Positions 1 to 11,760 of a DNA stretch of 64,000 bases are shown piece by piece; position 1 is the first letter of the stretch; every line of letters starts with the position of its first letter. The position numbers and the translations under genes were made by a program. Under the pieces are notes generated by a model. That model worked only from the letters and a program-made list of their open reading frames with translations, did not search any database and was not told the origin of the DNA. The DNA is taken from NCBI RefSeq assembly GCF_027409185.1, contig NC_084465.1, positions 31,847,864 through 31,911,863 on the forward strand. Direction: 5' to 3'. The stretch is from Cynocephalus volans (taxonomy: Eukaryota; Chordata; Mammalia; Dermoptera; Cynocephalidae).

Positions 1-159
1 GCTCCCATTTTCTTCAAGTTTCTACAGGCTTCAGTGATGGTTACCTCTCTGACTTTCTTTCCTCTCTCTCTCCCCTGATCACCTTCGAGTCATACTACTG
101 CCCTTGAAGTTCCTACAACAGAATAGGAATGTGCCTCCCTCAGTGCCTTTCCTCCAGCT

Positions 160-293
160 CAGTGGTTCTCAAAGGTGGCCCAAGACCCTCTCAGGAGATC
201 TATAAGGTAAGAAAAAACAAAACAAAATAACTCTTTTAAACAAATTTTAAGAGTGCAAAAGTATCCCGTAGACCAAAACATTGAGAATCACTG
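160..293. mobile_element. hAT-type MITE (MER5-like)
   Basis: A 134-bp non-autonomous DNA transposon. It opens with CAGTGGTTCTCAAA and closes with the inverse, TTGAGAATCACTG, which are typical terminal inverted repeats of Charlie/MER5 elements. An 8-bp target duplication flanks it (CTCCAGCT at 152-159, CTCTAGCT at 294-301, one mismatch), as expected for hAT transposases. The exact subfamily is not assigned. Confidence 0.8.
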
Positions 294-359
294 CTCTAGC
301 TAATCCACTCCAGCTCAGAGTGCTCTGCCCTCAGATATCTGCTCGATTCATTACACCTC

Positions 360-660
360 CTTGAAGACTTTGCTTATATTTCATCCTCCAGGTGAGACCT
401 ACCCTGACTACCTCCTCCAAAGCCCAGACTTCTCACTCTCCTTCATCCTCTTCTATATTTTTTTCTTTTTCATGACACTTATTACCTCCCAACATACTAT
501 GTAATTGACTTAAATATTATATTGATTGTCCATCTCTACAACTCTAGAGTGCAAGCTTCAAAAGGGTGGAATGTTGTCTGTTTTGCTCATTGATATATTC
601 CAAGTGCATAGAAGATTGCCCAATGTGTAGCAGATGTTTGTGAAATGAATGAATAAATGA
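360..660 (+). repeat. L2-like 3' end
   Basis: The text resembles the 3' part of the L2 LINE: a run on contracting clothing of 'accctgactacctcc', then 'agagtgcaagcttcaaaagggtgg', then a TTTGTGAAATGAATGAATAA tail. The similarity is diffuse, as usual for L2. No coding potential remains. Confidence 0.6.
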
Positions 661-1330
661 ATGATGAAGAGTTGATAAAAATAGATTTCCAAGGCATGTA
701 GAAGTAATAGCTTTACAAAATGAAGCAAGTAATACATACATTCATCAATATTTAACAAGCACTTGGGAAAAATACTTCTGTCTATAAACACCTAAACAAC
801 AAATGATAGTAAAAAGCAATGTGACTACAATTTTATCTGGTGACCCCATGGAAGAAGGAAAGAAAATCTGAAAGATTTTGTACCAGTAATTATATGATAC
901 GTCGTGGGAGGGACACACACCACTTCCATCACAGCTCATTAGCTACATCTAGCCACATGGCCCCACCCAACCAACAAAGGGACCAGAAAACACAATCCAA
1001 GCCTTTACCTGAAGGCATAAAGCTGGAAATATTTAATGACTAGCAATACTACCTGATGCAATTGTGTTTCAAATTTGTAGAACAATTTAATAACAAGGTT
1101 TTATAAATTTCCTTGTGAAAATGGTTCTGAACCTATACAATGATTGTAAAAGTAAGTAAATGCTAATCTCATTATAAATAAGTAGATTATTGACATATAG
1201 CAGATAACTGCTTAAGATACATTACATTCATCATAATGAACTTTATTAATGGTTTTGACTTAGTAGCCTTAATACATTCCCCACATCTTTTTTTCTTTCT
1301 TTCCTTACTTTCATCTCTCTCTTTCTTTCA
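661..1330. other. no recognised feature
   Basis: AT-rich sequence without a gene or a repeat that I can name. Open frames here (for example 840-1043 on +) have no recognisable protein similarity and low-complexity composition. Confidence 0.5.
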
Positions 1331-1334
1331 TTAG

Positions 1335-1870
1335 GTATTTATTGACCCCTTCTATGTACCCCATAAGGATTCTAGGTGTTGGGAATACAAGAGTAAACAG
1401 ACAAGATTTTTGCACACACAAAGCTTATAATCTACTGGGGGAAACCTGACAGCAAACAGATAAGCAGAATTTTTAAAAACCAAAATAGTTATAGATTGTA
1501 ATAAATGTTACAAAGGAGAAATACAGTTGATAAAGAATAACTGGGACAGTCAGAAAAGTCTTTGTAAGGTGATACTTGAGTTGAGATCTGTAGACTGTGA
1601 AGGAGCCAGTCTTGCAAAGATCTAGAAGGAGAAAATTCCTCCCACACAGAACATGTGCAAAATTTCTGGCATGACTGAAAAATATCAAGAAGACCTGCCT
1701 GGCTTCAGCTGTGGGAGGAAGGAAGATAGTGGTAAAAGATAAATTTAGAGAGGCAATCAGAGACCAGACCACACAGGGCTTTACTGAAGAAGGCAAAGGG
1801 TATAGATCTTTATTTCAATAGCAATAGGAAGTCCTCAAAAAGTTTAAAGCAGGGGATTGACAAGATTTTT
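1335..1870 (+). repeat. ancient mammalian interspersed repeat
   Basis: Begins with the widespread mammalian phrase 'tatttattgac...tatgtacc...ttctaggtgttgggaatacaagagtaaacagacaag'-type text and continues with remnants such as 'acagggctttactgaag'. A second copy of the same family lies at 56042-56290 (TTCTAGGCATAGAGG, then TCTCATGGAGCTTAG). The family name is not assigned. It does not code. Confidence 0.5.
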
Positions 1871-2323
1871 TTTGTATGTTTTTAAAGAACCACATAGGCC
1901 TCTGGTTGAAAAATAGAATGAATGGGGACAGAATGTTAAATGCAGAAATATAGCTGGTTTTGACTAAGTTTAGATAACAGAGATAGAGAGAAAGGAATAT
2001 AGTCGAAACATATTTGGTGAGAGAGCCAAACAGATTTCTTCTGGATTAGATATAGAGATAAAAGAAAAGGGAAGACTCAAAGACTGAGGAAATTGGCTGA
2101 ATGGTGAGGACATTTATTGAAATGGAAAAGACAGGGAAGAAATAAATTGGGATCATGGGTAATCAAGAGTTCTTTATTTAACATATTAAATTTGATATGC
2201 TTCTTAAATATCCAAGAGGAGATGCCGTTTATTCTGGAAGTTTTAGGTTAACATTAACATTTATTGAGCACTTATTCACTATGCTCATATGAAAGGCACT
2301 GTGCTCATTATTTTATATGTATA
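1871..2323. other. no recognised feature
   Basis: No gene seen. A short stretch at about 2255-2320 again resembles the 'ttattgagcacttattcac' type of old repeat. The rest is unassigned. Confidence 0.4.
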
Positions 2324-2327
2324 GCAG

Positions 2328-2903
2328 TGTGAGACCCCACCACAGCAAATAGTCCTAGATGATTAGCCTTAGAAGAGCCATTTTGTAAAATACAGCTTTA
2401 AGTAGAATGCTAGCCATTAAAAAAAAAAAAAAAAAAAAAAAGTCTCTTGGCAACTTTGGCTCAAAGCACAGCTCAGGAGAAAACTCTACAGAACTTAGTG
2501 CTTGGGAAAAGCAAGATAATAAGAGCTGATCAGTAACTTGCAGAACTAACCATTCTTCCTTTGGAGTCACAGCTGTCCAAGAACAAGATGACATCCAGCT
2601 TGTGGGAGCCAGATAATGCCCACATCCCAAGAATAAGTCGAAGAGTTACAGGCCTGACCACGAGATAACAAAAGCCTAGAGTCTGCAAGATTGCATGTAG
2701 GAATCTACTACTAGAATACCTCCCCCTTTTGCTTCCCACACTTTGCTCTTTAAAAACCCTGCAGAATTTCCTGAGCCTTTGACACAGGTCAGCCTGTCTC
2801 CCAAGTTGCGCTTCATGAATAAAGATTCCCAACCTTGCATCAACATCAGACTCTCAAGTCCTTTATTCCTGGTAAGAGGCAGATGAATTTGGTGCTGGTA
2901 ACA
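2328..2903 (+). mobile_element. solo LTR, class I ERV-like
   Basis: A 576-bp stretch starting TGTGAGACCCC and ending TGGTAACA. It holds a TATA-like TTTAAAAA at about 2750 and a polyadenylation signal AATAAAG near 2818, the usual order of U3, R and U5. GCAG stands on both sides (2324-2327 and 2904-2907), which fits the 4-bp target duplication of class I elements. An A run at about 2419-2441 interrupts U3. No internal viral sequence adjoins it, so it is called a solo LTR. An alternative end at 2881, followed by a degenerate primer site, cannot be excluded. Confidence 0.6.
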
Positions 2904-2907
2904 GCAG

Positions 2908-5900
2908 GGTCATAAATTAAAGTCGTACTAAAATTCATATCTATGCATGAGGTCTAAATTTTTTCTTTTATCTACAACTACTCTGGTCTTCAGCATCAAT
3001 CCCCTACATCTGACTAGGAAAAAAAAATTAAATGTCCAATTATGTTTACATTTAATCCATTCCAACATTTAAAAATATATGTTCCTTTCTCTAAAATAAA
3101 AATGTCCAGTCTCTCATATGTCTCCTCCATTCTTCTACCTCTTTTCCTAAGGATGGTATCTTTCCATGGGGGTACGTTGAGGAAGCTTATATAGCCTCAT
3201 GGCAGCAAGAAAGAGTCAGAAGTCTTGAGTGTAATCCCCTTTGCCTCTTCAAGTTTCTACAGCAATATTCTTTATCTACCTGAATGGTATTTCAGGGTGA
3301 AGTTCAAGACTAGCATAACTGTAATTCAGTTTTTCTAGCCTCAGTCATGGTCTGGTAATGATTTCTGTCTGTCTAAGCTTCCTGTTATCTCCCGCTGGAC
3401 CAACTAACTGCTACAGGTCTTGCTGTGCCTCCCATTTGGTCCAAGTCTCTTCTGAATGCGATACCATTCACTAGGCCTCTTGTTCTGCTATGGTGACTCC
3501 CTGTGGCAAGCTCTCCAGCTCGATGTTCAGTTACTTAGTGTCATGTCATTCTATACCACATAGGATCAAAGGCAGCTCAGGAAAGCTAGACCCCCAGGCT
3601 TTCCTCCACCTGACCACAGTTTATTTTAATGTGACTGGGCTCCAAATTGGAATTTGGCAGCCAGCATGTTTGTTTCCTTACAGAACTCAAATCTTGAGTA
3701 GGAGGTGGAAAGATTCCCTCTCTGCTTTTGGTGTACTCTCACCTAATTAAAGAACATCCAGCTCTAGACCAGAGCTATAACACAGAGAGGGAAAAATGCA
3801 CAGAGGCTATTGTCTTACTGGACAATTATATATATATCAGAATATATATATATCAGAAGCAGAATTTTAATTTATTTTTTCTATTTCCATTCCTCATATA
3901 ACAAATTTTAAATTCAGCTTGCACAGATAGAAACCTCCTTAAAATTAAGGTTAAAGTAATGATCTCAGAAAGGCAAAAAAAAAAAAATTATATTATTAAT
4001 TTTCAAAATATTACCTAAAATATATTTATTATTTGATTTAATCACATCAAATTTATCAGCTAGGTACTATTACTACTCCCATTTTAGAGATGAGGAAACT
4101 GATGCTAATGAAGGTTATGAAAAATAGATTATAAAATGATATTGCTTGGACTCCAGCCAGTTCTGTCTATGAAGCTCTTACTAAAATGCCTTCTCTTGAC
4201 ACTTTTGTAGTCAATCTTTGTAAAGAGAGGAAAATATAAATCAAGGATTCAAACACAACCTGTGATACAGAAGAATATAGATGGACTTAAAATCTACACC
4301 CTAACAAAAACTCCAAAGGCAAATGCATGTGCTTAAGTGTTAAAATCAACCCTAAAATCTCAGTAGGTTAACAGCACAGACATTTATTTCTTGTTCACAT
4401 TATGTCTCCCTCATGAGTTGACATGCTCCACTTGGTCACTCAGGGACCCAGGCCAATGGAGCTGCCATCATTTTCACATCTGCACCATCCTAAGCACACA
4501 GCTTCCTTGGGTATTTTGTTTGAGGAAATGAAAAACTAGAGAAATTTGCATGAGCTTTTCCCTGCCTCAGTCTGGAAATGACACACTTATATTCATTAAT
4601 ATTTCATTAGTAAGAAATAGTCCTATGAACCCATCTAATTGCAAGGGGACCAGGAAATGTAGGGGAGCAAATGGAACACTCCATCTGTTCCTGCCGTAGC
4701 CCCAAAAACATGATTCACACACCCAGCCACCTGCCGCCTCCTAATTTCAGCTTTTTCTTTTCCAAGGTTGCTTCTAGGTTCAGGATAAATATAATAAGCC
4801 TTTTTTATAGATGGCTTTACATTTTGTGGTCAGAAAAAAATATTGTAAGATCTTCATAAATCTTTATTAAAGACTAAGTAAAGGTTCTAAAATCACTGTA
4901 GGTATTTTTTTTAATAAAGCAGTGTTTGTGAGATGAGGGAACACACTTACTCTTGCACCTCTAAGAATAAGGCAACAAGGAAGTAGAAGGGTGGAAGCTC
5001 TGGGGATTGTGTAATTTTTGTAACCACAGTTTGCCTATAATCACTTCACTTACTTCTTATTTAGATACGCAAGAGTGACTTAAAAGTTAAACTTCTGAAT
5101 GTGTTTCAACTAGCTCTTCAACTACCATTAACCTGTCTCCAATTACAAAATTCCTACTCTTTACAGATTTGAATATTAACACAGAGGTACTTAAAACTTA
5201 CTATATAAATTTCCTTCAGAAGTCAATGTCTTTAGGGAATGTAAGGACTTATCACCATCTGGTGGGTGAGACTGAAAGGAAAATTTGGGGAGTTGCTTAT
5301 CGTTATTGCCATAGATTTAATTAATTAATTTAATTTAATTAATTTTTTAATTTTCCAAATTTTCCAAACTAACTTAATTAATTTTCCAAATAAAACTTTC
5401 TGAGAGCTTTGGAGTTGATCTGAAGATTAAAATCCTCTCTTCGGAAAGCAGATAAACATAAGGTATATGACTCTTCAAACTACCATTTCTGATTGATAGC
5501 TACTCATATGAAACCCAGGTAAATTAAAACAGGCTCTGGTAATGAGGAGAAGGTTATGTACAATCTGAGACTATTATCATGCAAGAGCCAAGTGTCTTGG
5601 TAATTTTAGAAAGTTTATGTAAACTTTCTAAAGGGCCTTTAGCGTGGGCCTCCAATTCACTTAGTGCTTAGTAAAGGGCCAGCAGGGGGCCCTTCTTCAA
5701 ACCAGTATCAGAAATTAATGGTGAAATTTTTTTCACAAAGGCACCAAAAAGAAAAGTTTTTGGCTTTTCAGCTTTCAGGTATCTCTACCCCATTTACTCA
5801 GCTGCCATTTTTTTCAGAACTTCAACATTAATTTCTTGAGAAATTTAGTGTAGAGTTTTATTTAGTCATTTTTTTTCATGGTTTTTTTTATATGCAACAA

Positions 5901-6040
5901 TTTTTTTTCCAAGCACAACATATCAAGATTTATAGGATTCAGTGCTCATGCAGTGCTCAAAAGAAATTTATACTTGTAAATAACTATATTAAAAATAAGA
6001 AAAATCTCTTCATCAGTAATGTAAATTCTACCTTAAGAAA
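2908..6040. other. mostly unassigned, traces of old repeats
   Basis: No gene is supported. A MIR-like fragment is visible at about 4070-4110 (CCCATTTTAGAGATGAGGAA). 4350-4660 resembles an old DNA-transposon relic (AATCTCAGTAGGTTAACAGC). Short TA runs sit at 3828-3855 and TTAATTAA-rich text at 5318-5390. The 86-codon frame at 3490-3750 has no recognisable similarity. Confidence 0.4.
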
Positions 6041-6044
6041 GCAG

Positions 6045-6285
6045 AAAAAGAGCAAACTAAACTGAAAGCAAATATAAGTGGGAAATAACAAAGATTACAA
6101 CAGAAATATATGAAATGGGATATTAAAAAACAATACAGGATATCAACAAAACCAGAAGTCGATACTTTAAAAAGATCAAGAAAATTTGCAAACCTTTATC
6201 TAGACTGGCCAAGAAAAAAATACAGAAGACCAAAACTACTAAAGTCAGAAATAAAGCAGGGGCATTATTACACTGACATTATGGT
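6045..6285 (+). mobile_element. L1 ORF2 fragment
   Basis: In the + frame the translation runs through the segment of L1 ORF2 just upstream of the reverse-transcriptase core, with residues such as INKTRS, KPLSRLAKK and TKVRNKAG in broken frame. It is a short decayed piece and joins an L1 piece of opposite orientation at about 6290. Confidence 0.65.
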
Positions 6286-6289
6286 TTTT

Positions 6290-7730
6290 TGTGGTAGTAA
6301 GGTTTAGTTGCTTTCTCCTTCTGGTTTGCATTTTTGTTCTACCAGTGGGTTTTGTTCTTTCTTGTGCATTCGTGGTAGTGATTACCATTTTTTAGATTCC
6401 AGATGCAGGACTACCTTGAGGATTTCTTGTAGGGCTAGTCGTGTGGTGGTGAACTCCTGCAGTTTTTGTCTGTCTGGAAAATACACTATTTTTCCCTCAT
6501 TACTGAAGGATAGCTTTGCTGAGTATAGTATCCTTGGCTGGCAAGCTTTTTTTTTTATTTTCATTTGGTATTTTGAATATATCATCCCATTCTCTTCTGG
6601 CTTGTAGAGTTTCTGTTGAGAAGTCTACTGTTAGTCTGATAAGGGCTCCCTTATGGGTGATGACATTTTTCTCTTGCTTCTTTTAAGATTCTCTTTTTAT
6701 CTTTGAGCTTTGCCAGTTTGACTATAATATGTCTTGGAAAGGATCTTTTTGGGTTGAATCTGTTTGAGGATCTTTGAGCCTCCTGAATCTGAAGTCAGTG
6801 TATCTTCCTATCTCCGTATCCCTGGGAGGTTTTCAATTATTATTTCATTGAATAGATTTTTCATGCCTTTTCCTTTCTTCTCTCATTCCAGAACACCCAT
6901 GATTCAAATGTTTGTGTGATTAGGGTTGTCTGCTAGTTCTCTTAGATTTTCTTCATTTTGTAAATTTTTTTTCCTTTTTTGTCCACTTCGGTTATTTCAA
7001 AAAGACTATCTTCGAGATCAGAAATTCTTTCTTCTGCTTGTTCTAGTCTGCTTCTTAAGCTATTGGTTGTGCTTTTTATTTCACTGAGTGAAACTTTCAG
7101 TTCCATGAGTTCTGCCACATTTTTTCTTAAGGTATTGATCTCTTTGTAAATTTCCTCCTACATATCCTCGATTTTTTTTTTCTCATTTCATTATGCTGTC
7201 TGAGTCTTCTCATATCTCTGAGTTTCCTTAAGATTATTGCTTGGAATTATTTTTCAGTCATTTCAAGGGTTTCCTGCTCTATACGGTCTGGTATTTGAGA
7301 ATTACTGTATTCTTTTGGTGGTGTCATATTTTCTTGGGTTTTTGTATTTCTAGTATCTCTACATTGATGTCTGGTCATCTGGTATACCAGTTGCTTCCTC
7401 TGTTACTGTGGAGTGGGGTTTGAGGAGAGAGATGTTCTCTTCTTTTTCTACTCTCCACTAGTGAGTCTCCTTCTGCCAATGCAGTTGAGTGTCTAGTGGG
7501 CCACCTGCATGATGGATGTGACCACTGCTGTGGTGCTGACCCACGTTTACAGCAGCCATGGCTGTGGCAGTGGCTGTGGTGTGCCCCCTATGTCAAAATA
7601 GTGTTTCTGATGTGCTCTCTTGCCTGCTTTCAGATGAAGGGGACTGCCCTCGGCTCCTGTCTAGGACCCCAGCACACTCTCTTTCATCTATTTCATGATT
7701 TTTGAAAGGTTAGCTTAAACAGAGAAGCAA
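6290..7730 (-). mobile_element. L1 5' region, antisense
   Basis: The text reads as the reverse complement of an L1 5' UTR and early ORF1 region: 'tttgctgagtatagtatccttggctgg', 'ggttgtgctttttatttcactgagtg', and at 7496-7620 a CTG-rich segment also found, inverted, at 45730-45900. Open frames here on + (for example 6308-6607) are chance antisense frames. Confidence 0.65.
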
Positions 7731-8100
7731 TGTAAGGGACCTGTTCTAGAATCTTACCCTGACCCTTTATCCCAGCTTTTTCTGTTATGTTCAGTAAGAA
7801 TGAAAGAATTGAAGACCTTTTCTATATGGGAAGAGTGGAAGAAGAGTCATAGCAAACAAATGCTGAAACCTCCTATAACTTGGTACCCATCCATTTATCA
7901 TTGAGCCTTAGTAAGCCAGGATTCTTTTTACCTTTTTTACCTAAAGAACTCTTTTTTACCTACCTTTGCCTCATATTAATACTAAACCATATGTATTTTA
8001 TGGTATCCCAGTATATACAATAAGTACTCTTAGTCAGCAGGAGTCCGCAGTCAAGAAGGAGAGCACAGTCCAGGAGTTGAGAGCCCAGGTTCTTGAACCA
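7731..8100. other. no recognised feature
   Basis: No gene or nameable repeat seen between the L1 5' piece and the poly-T that opens the next L1-like block. Confidence 0.4.
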
Positions 8101-8105
8101 CACTC

Positions 8106-8560
8106 TTTTTTTTTTTTTTTTTTTTTCAAGATCCTGTTACCACCTTAGCTATCACCATTCCTATGTCCCATCACACCCTAGGCAACCACTAATCTACTTT
8201 CAATCTCTATACATTTGCCTGCTTGGGACATTTCATACTAATGCAATCATACAATGTGTGGTATTTTGTGACTGGCTTCTTTTATTTAATGTTTTCAAGG
8301 TTCTCCCCTGCTATAGTACGTATCAGCGCTACATTCTTTTTCATAACTAATATTCCAATGTATGCATATACTACATTTTGTTTATCCATTCATCTGTCCT
8401 AAACATTTGGGTTATTTATACCTTCTGGCTGTTATGAATAATGCTATGAATATTAGTATACAAGGTATTGTGTGTGGACATACATTTTCAATTCTCTTGA
8501 GTATGTACTTAGGAGTAGAATTACTAGGTCATATGGTAACTCTGTTTAACCAAACTATCT
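8106..8560 (-). mobile_element. old L1 3' UTR, antisense
   Basis: A poly-T run at 8106-8126 is followed by the typical antisense L1 3' UTR text: CCTAGGCAACCACTAATCTA, then TTTTGTTTATCCATTCATCT, then GGAGTAGAATTACTAGGTCA. The order matches a LINE inserted on the - strand with its A-tail at the left. It does not code. Confidence 0.7.
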
Positions 8561-9255
8561 AATTTTTAATCCTGGTTCTGTTGTTGCTTGCTGTGTTGTA
8601 GGGAAACTGCATCTAATATAATTGTTTTAAAAATTAAATGTTACAAATTCAAAGGTTTGTGTATACCTGTAAACAGCATATGTTTGTTTGCTTTTAAATC
8701 AATTTCCAGACCCTCTTTCTTAAAGATTTTGTGAAAATCCTTAAACCAAAGTGACAAAATAAATTGTCTCAGTTTTGGTCAGGTTGGGACAACTGTGTCT
8801 GTTCAGTCCTAGCTCCACTAATCATTTTATGTTTTTCCATGATGTGAAACCCCTCACTGTTCTGTGTTTGAATTGGTGTTTCTTGCCATCAGTGCCTTAT
8901 AAGGATTAATAAATAGTTCTTAATCTTTGCATTAGCAAGAGTTCAAATTTCACCTAAATACAAGCTTTTAGCAGGTCAGTTCCATTGCAATATGGTTTGC
9001 AAACAGCTGGCTTCCTGCTTTCCCATAAAACCTAGACCAAGTTGTTATTGATTTGCTTGACCTATGCTTTTAACCCAAGTGGCCTATCCTATGTGACTCT
9101 GTCATATGGTACACAAACAGCCAGTTTTATTCGACTCCATTTTTGGTAGGAATTTATTGCTCCTTCGGTCCAAGTTGTATGGAATCCCACCATAAACAGG
9201 TTTTTCAACCTGTTTGGTAAATAGGAGATTTCTATTTGGAACAACCAGAGGTGTT
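8561..9255. other. no recognised feature
   Basis: No gene seen. Sequence is unremarkable, AT-rich, and forms the left target flank of the L1 insertion at 9256. Confidence 0.4.
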
Positions 9256-9522
9256 AAAATCAAATACTTTTTCCATTTCTGAGAAAATTGTCTTTGGAAT
9301 TTTGATGGGGATTGCATTGAATTTGTATATCACTTTGGGTAGTATGGACATTTTCACTATGTTGATTCGTCCAATCCAAGAGCATGGGATATCTTTCCAT
9401 CTTCTTGTATCCTCTATAATTTCTCTCCGCAGTGGTTTGTAGTTCTAATTATGGAGATTTTTCACCTCCTTGGTTAACTCAATTCCTAAGTATTTTATAT
9501 TTTTGGTGGCTATTGTAAATGG

Positions 9523-9878
9523 CCAGGATCCTCAAACAATTGCAGATAGATCTACCATACCACCCAGCTATCCCACTGTTGGGAATATACCCAGAGGAAT
9601 GGAAATCATCAAGTCGAAGGTACACCTGTTCCCCAATGTTCATCGCAGCACTCTTTACAATAGCCAAGAGTTGGAACCAGCCCAAATGTCCATCATCAGA
9701 TGAGTGGATACGGAAAATGTGGTACATCTGCACAATGGAATACTACTCAGCTATAAAAACGAATGAAATACTGCCATTTGCAACAACATGGATGGACCTT
9801 GAGAGAATTATATTAAGTGAAACAAGTCAGGCACAGAAAGAGAAATACCACATGTTCTCACTTATTGGTGGGAGCTAA
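9523..9878 (+). pseudogene. L1 ORF2 C-terminal fragment
   Basis: About 118 codons in one open frame ending at the stop before 9879. They match the C-terminal part of the L1 endonuclease/reverse-transcriptase protein: the segments IPLLGIYPEEW, IAALFTIAKSWNQPK, MEYYSAIKTNEI and KYHMFSLIGGS are hallmarks of that region, including the usual end just before the 3' UTR. The catalytic domains are missing because the copy is truncated and inverted upstream of 9523. It cannot act as a retrotransposase. The good preservation of the frame, compared with other L1 pieces in the window, suggests a fairly recent insertion. Confidence 0.85.
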
Positions 9879-9894
9879 AAATTAATATATAATT

Positions 9895-10015
9895 CACACA
9901 CACACACACACAAAAAAACCGGGGGGGGGGAAGATATAACAACCACAATTACTTGAAGTTGATACGACAAGCAAACAGAAAGGACATCGTTGGGGGGGAG
10001 GGGAGAGGGAGGAGG
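9895..10015. repeat. CA run and G-rich tracts in L1 3' UTR
   Basis: A (CA)n run, an A run and a G run at 9895-9930, then GGGGGGGAGGGGAGAGGGAGG at about 9991-10012. The G-rich polypurine tract is a usual component of L1 3' UTRs and may form a G-quadruplex. Confidence 0.7.
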
Positions 10016-10439
10016 GAGGTAGGTTTTGGTGATGGGGAGCAATAATCAGCCACAATGTATATCGACAAAATAAAATTAAAAAATAATAATAAATAAATAA
10101 ATAAGAATAGTAAACGGAAAAAAAAATCAAATACTTTTAAGAAAGTTTAATTGTCATAGGACAGATGTGTTGATTAAGTTTAACATATAACTTTGTTAGG
10201 TAACTTTCACTATTCTGAAGCGTACAAATTCTTGAGATTTATATCTAAAGATTAAACCAGATAAGGTATTTTTACTCCATGACATCCAAGAATGGGTACA
10301 TTTATTTTGGATAAAAAGAAAACAAGGTCTCTGGGGTTTGAGGGATATAGAGAGATTAGAGTGAGGGGAAAGGGGTATTTTTCAACTCATGACACAGAAA
10401 GAAACTTGTGTTCCGGGTCTTTAAAAATAAATTGGTTTT

Positions 10440-11760
10440 AAATGTTACAAACACATTTACCCCTGGTGACACGCCAGGCGGGCGACAGAAGTCTTTTCTA
10501 CGTGCCCTTGTTTTTTAAGTCCATCAAGAAGATCTCTTCCACAGTCCTGGGAGAGGCCTGGCTGTTCCTCCATCCCACTGGGGACGTCTGGACAAAGTCT
10601 GAGACGCCCCAGGCACCTGCTGCGCTGACTGAAAGCGGCGAACAAAGAGTGTCTCTCCTGAGAGGAAGCGCCTGAGAAAGAAGAGCTACTCCGGGGAGAC
10701 GGACCAGGGTTCCTACTGGAGGAACCTCTATCCTGTCTTTAAGCAGCAGTCGCTGGGCCCGGGGACCAGAAGGACTAGCCGAGACTCCCGAGGACGAGGC
10801 CGGCGCCATCGAGGGCCGCGTGGACGCGCGGCCCGCGGCTCGGCAGGAAGGGGCGGGGCGTGGCGCCCGCTGCGGAGCGCGGAGACGGCGATGGTTCCTC
10901 CCGGGTCGGCCGCACGCGCGTTTCTGGCGCGCGCCCCCGGGTCTTGTGTCGTGTGGTCTCGCCCGCCCCGCTGCCGTGTTGGGTTGTGCGGGCCGCAGCC
11001 TCCGCGGGAGGGTTGGAGGAGGAGTTGGGAGTTTAGCGCAGTCGCCGGAGTGCGAGGACAACGACTGTCCGGCCCGAGCCTGGGCGAGCGGGAGCCGGAA
11101 GCTTCCTTTTCTCATCCCGGCCCGAAGGCAGCTCCCGTCAGCTCCTCCTTCCCTAGGCCGCCGCCTCCTCGCGCCGGAGGAGCTGCGACATGCTGCGCCT
11201 GTGACTCTGCTCCTCCCGCCCCTGTCACCGAGAGGGGAACGAGCGCTCGCCCACTCGCCGGAGGAGACGGCCCTGGACTCCCAACCCCACCGGCGAAACC
11301 ATGAGCTCCGGCCAGCAGCCGCCGCCGCGGAGGGTCACCAACGTGGGGTCCCTGCTGCTCACCTTCCTCGGCAAGAAATGTGTGGTCAGTGGCCGAGACC
11401 CGCGTCGCCACCCCGACCTTCCCTCACGGGCTCGGGCTTGAGGACCGGGAAGCGGGAGCGGGGACAGAGGCGGGAGCGGCGCGGGGAGGGGTCCCCCGGC
11501 GGCCAGGCCTCCAGCCGGCCCCGCGTGGGCGCCGTCGCCCTGCTCCCTGGGTGCGGGCTGCTGAGAACAAGGGAACTTCACCTTCGAGGCCTGCCCTGGA
11601 CTCCAGCTTGGCCGCCCGGTCTGCGCCCTTGCAGCTGGTTCAAACTGTACTCTCAGGCCACAAGGGGATTTTCTTCTTGCAAAAGCCGCTTGATCTCAAG
11701 AGCCTCTGGGGTCTCTGCCCTGGCTTTCGCTTCACCTCCTATTGCTTGATCAGGAGGTAC
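10440..11760 (+). promoter_or_regulatory. WASL: CpG island and promoter of WASL
   Basis: The only strongly GC-rich, CpG-dense block of the window, sharply unlike the AT-rich flanks. It contains a GC-box at 10851-10860 (GGGCGGGGCG), no obvious TATA box, and the WASL start codon at 11301. This is the form of a broadly expressed CpG-island promoter. The transcription start is not marked by any sequence signal I can place; it should lie within roughly 10.8-11.25 kb. Long open frames in this block on both strands (up to 309 codons) follow from the lack of stop codons in GC-rich DNA. Confidence 0.8.
11301..11384 (+). CDS. WASL: WASL (N-WASP) first coding exon, partial
   Basis: N-WASP activates the Arp2/3 complex downstream of Cdc42 and PIP2 to nucleate branched actin. 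The 28 codons start MSSGQQPPPRRVTNVG and end FLGKKCV, which I recognise as the N-terminal tip of WASL leading into the WH1/EVH1 domain. The ATG has A at -3 and sits inside a CpG island. The coding part ends at a donor, GTG|GTCAGT, at 11385. Unspliced reading hits a stop after about 20 more codons. Compared with the human exon from memory (39 codons), nine codons are missing between LLLT and FLGKK, plus one Gln and one Pro in the proline run; the frame is kept. No exon 2 was found downstream in the window. Human WASL has a large first intron, so this may simply be beyond the window. It could also be a displaced duplicate of exon 1. Confidence 0.8.

Larger units (their letters stand above)
9256..10138 (+). 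mobile_element. L1 with 5' inversion and 16-bp target duplication
   Basis: A young-looking 5'-truncated L1. The right part (about 9523-10122) is on +: ORF2 C-terminus, a 3' UTR with CA and G runs, then an A-rich tail. The left part (9272-about 9522) is ORF2 sequence on -, from further upstream in the element. The insertion is bounded by a perfect direct repeat, AAAATCAAATACTTTT, at 9256-9271 and 10123-10138. Inversion of the 5' part next to a normal 3' part is the known outcome of twin priming during L1 integration. The AAAA start of the duplication fits cleavage by the L1 endonuclease. Confidence 0.9.
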
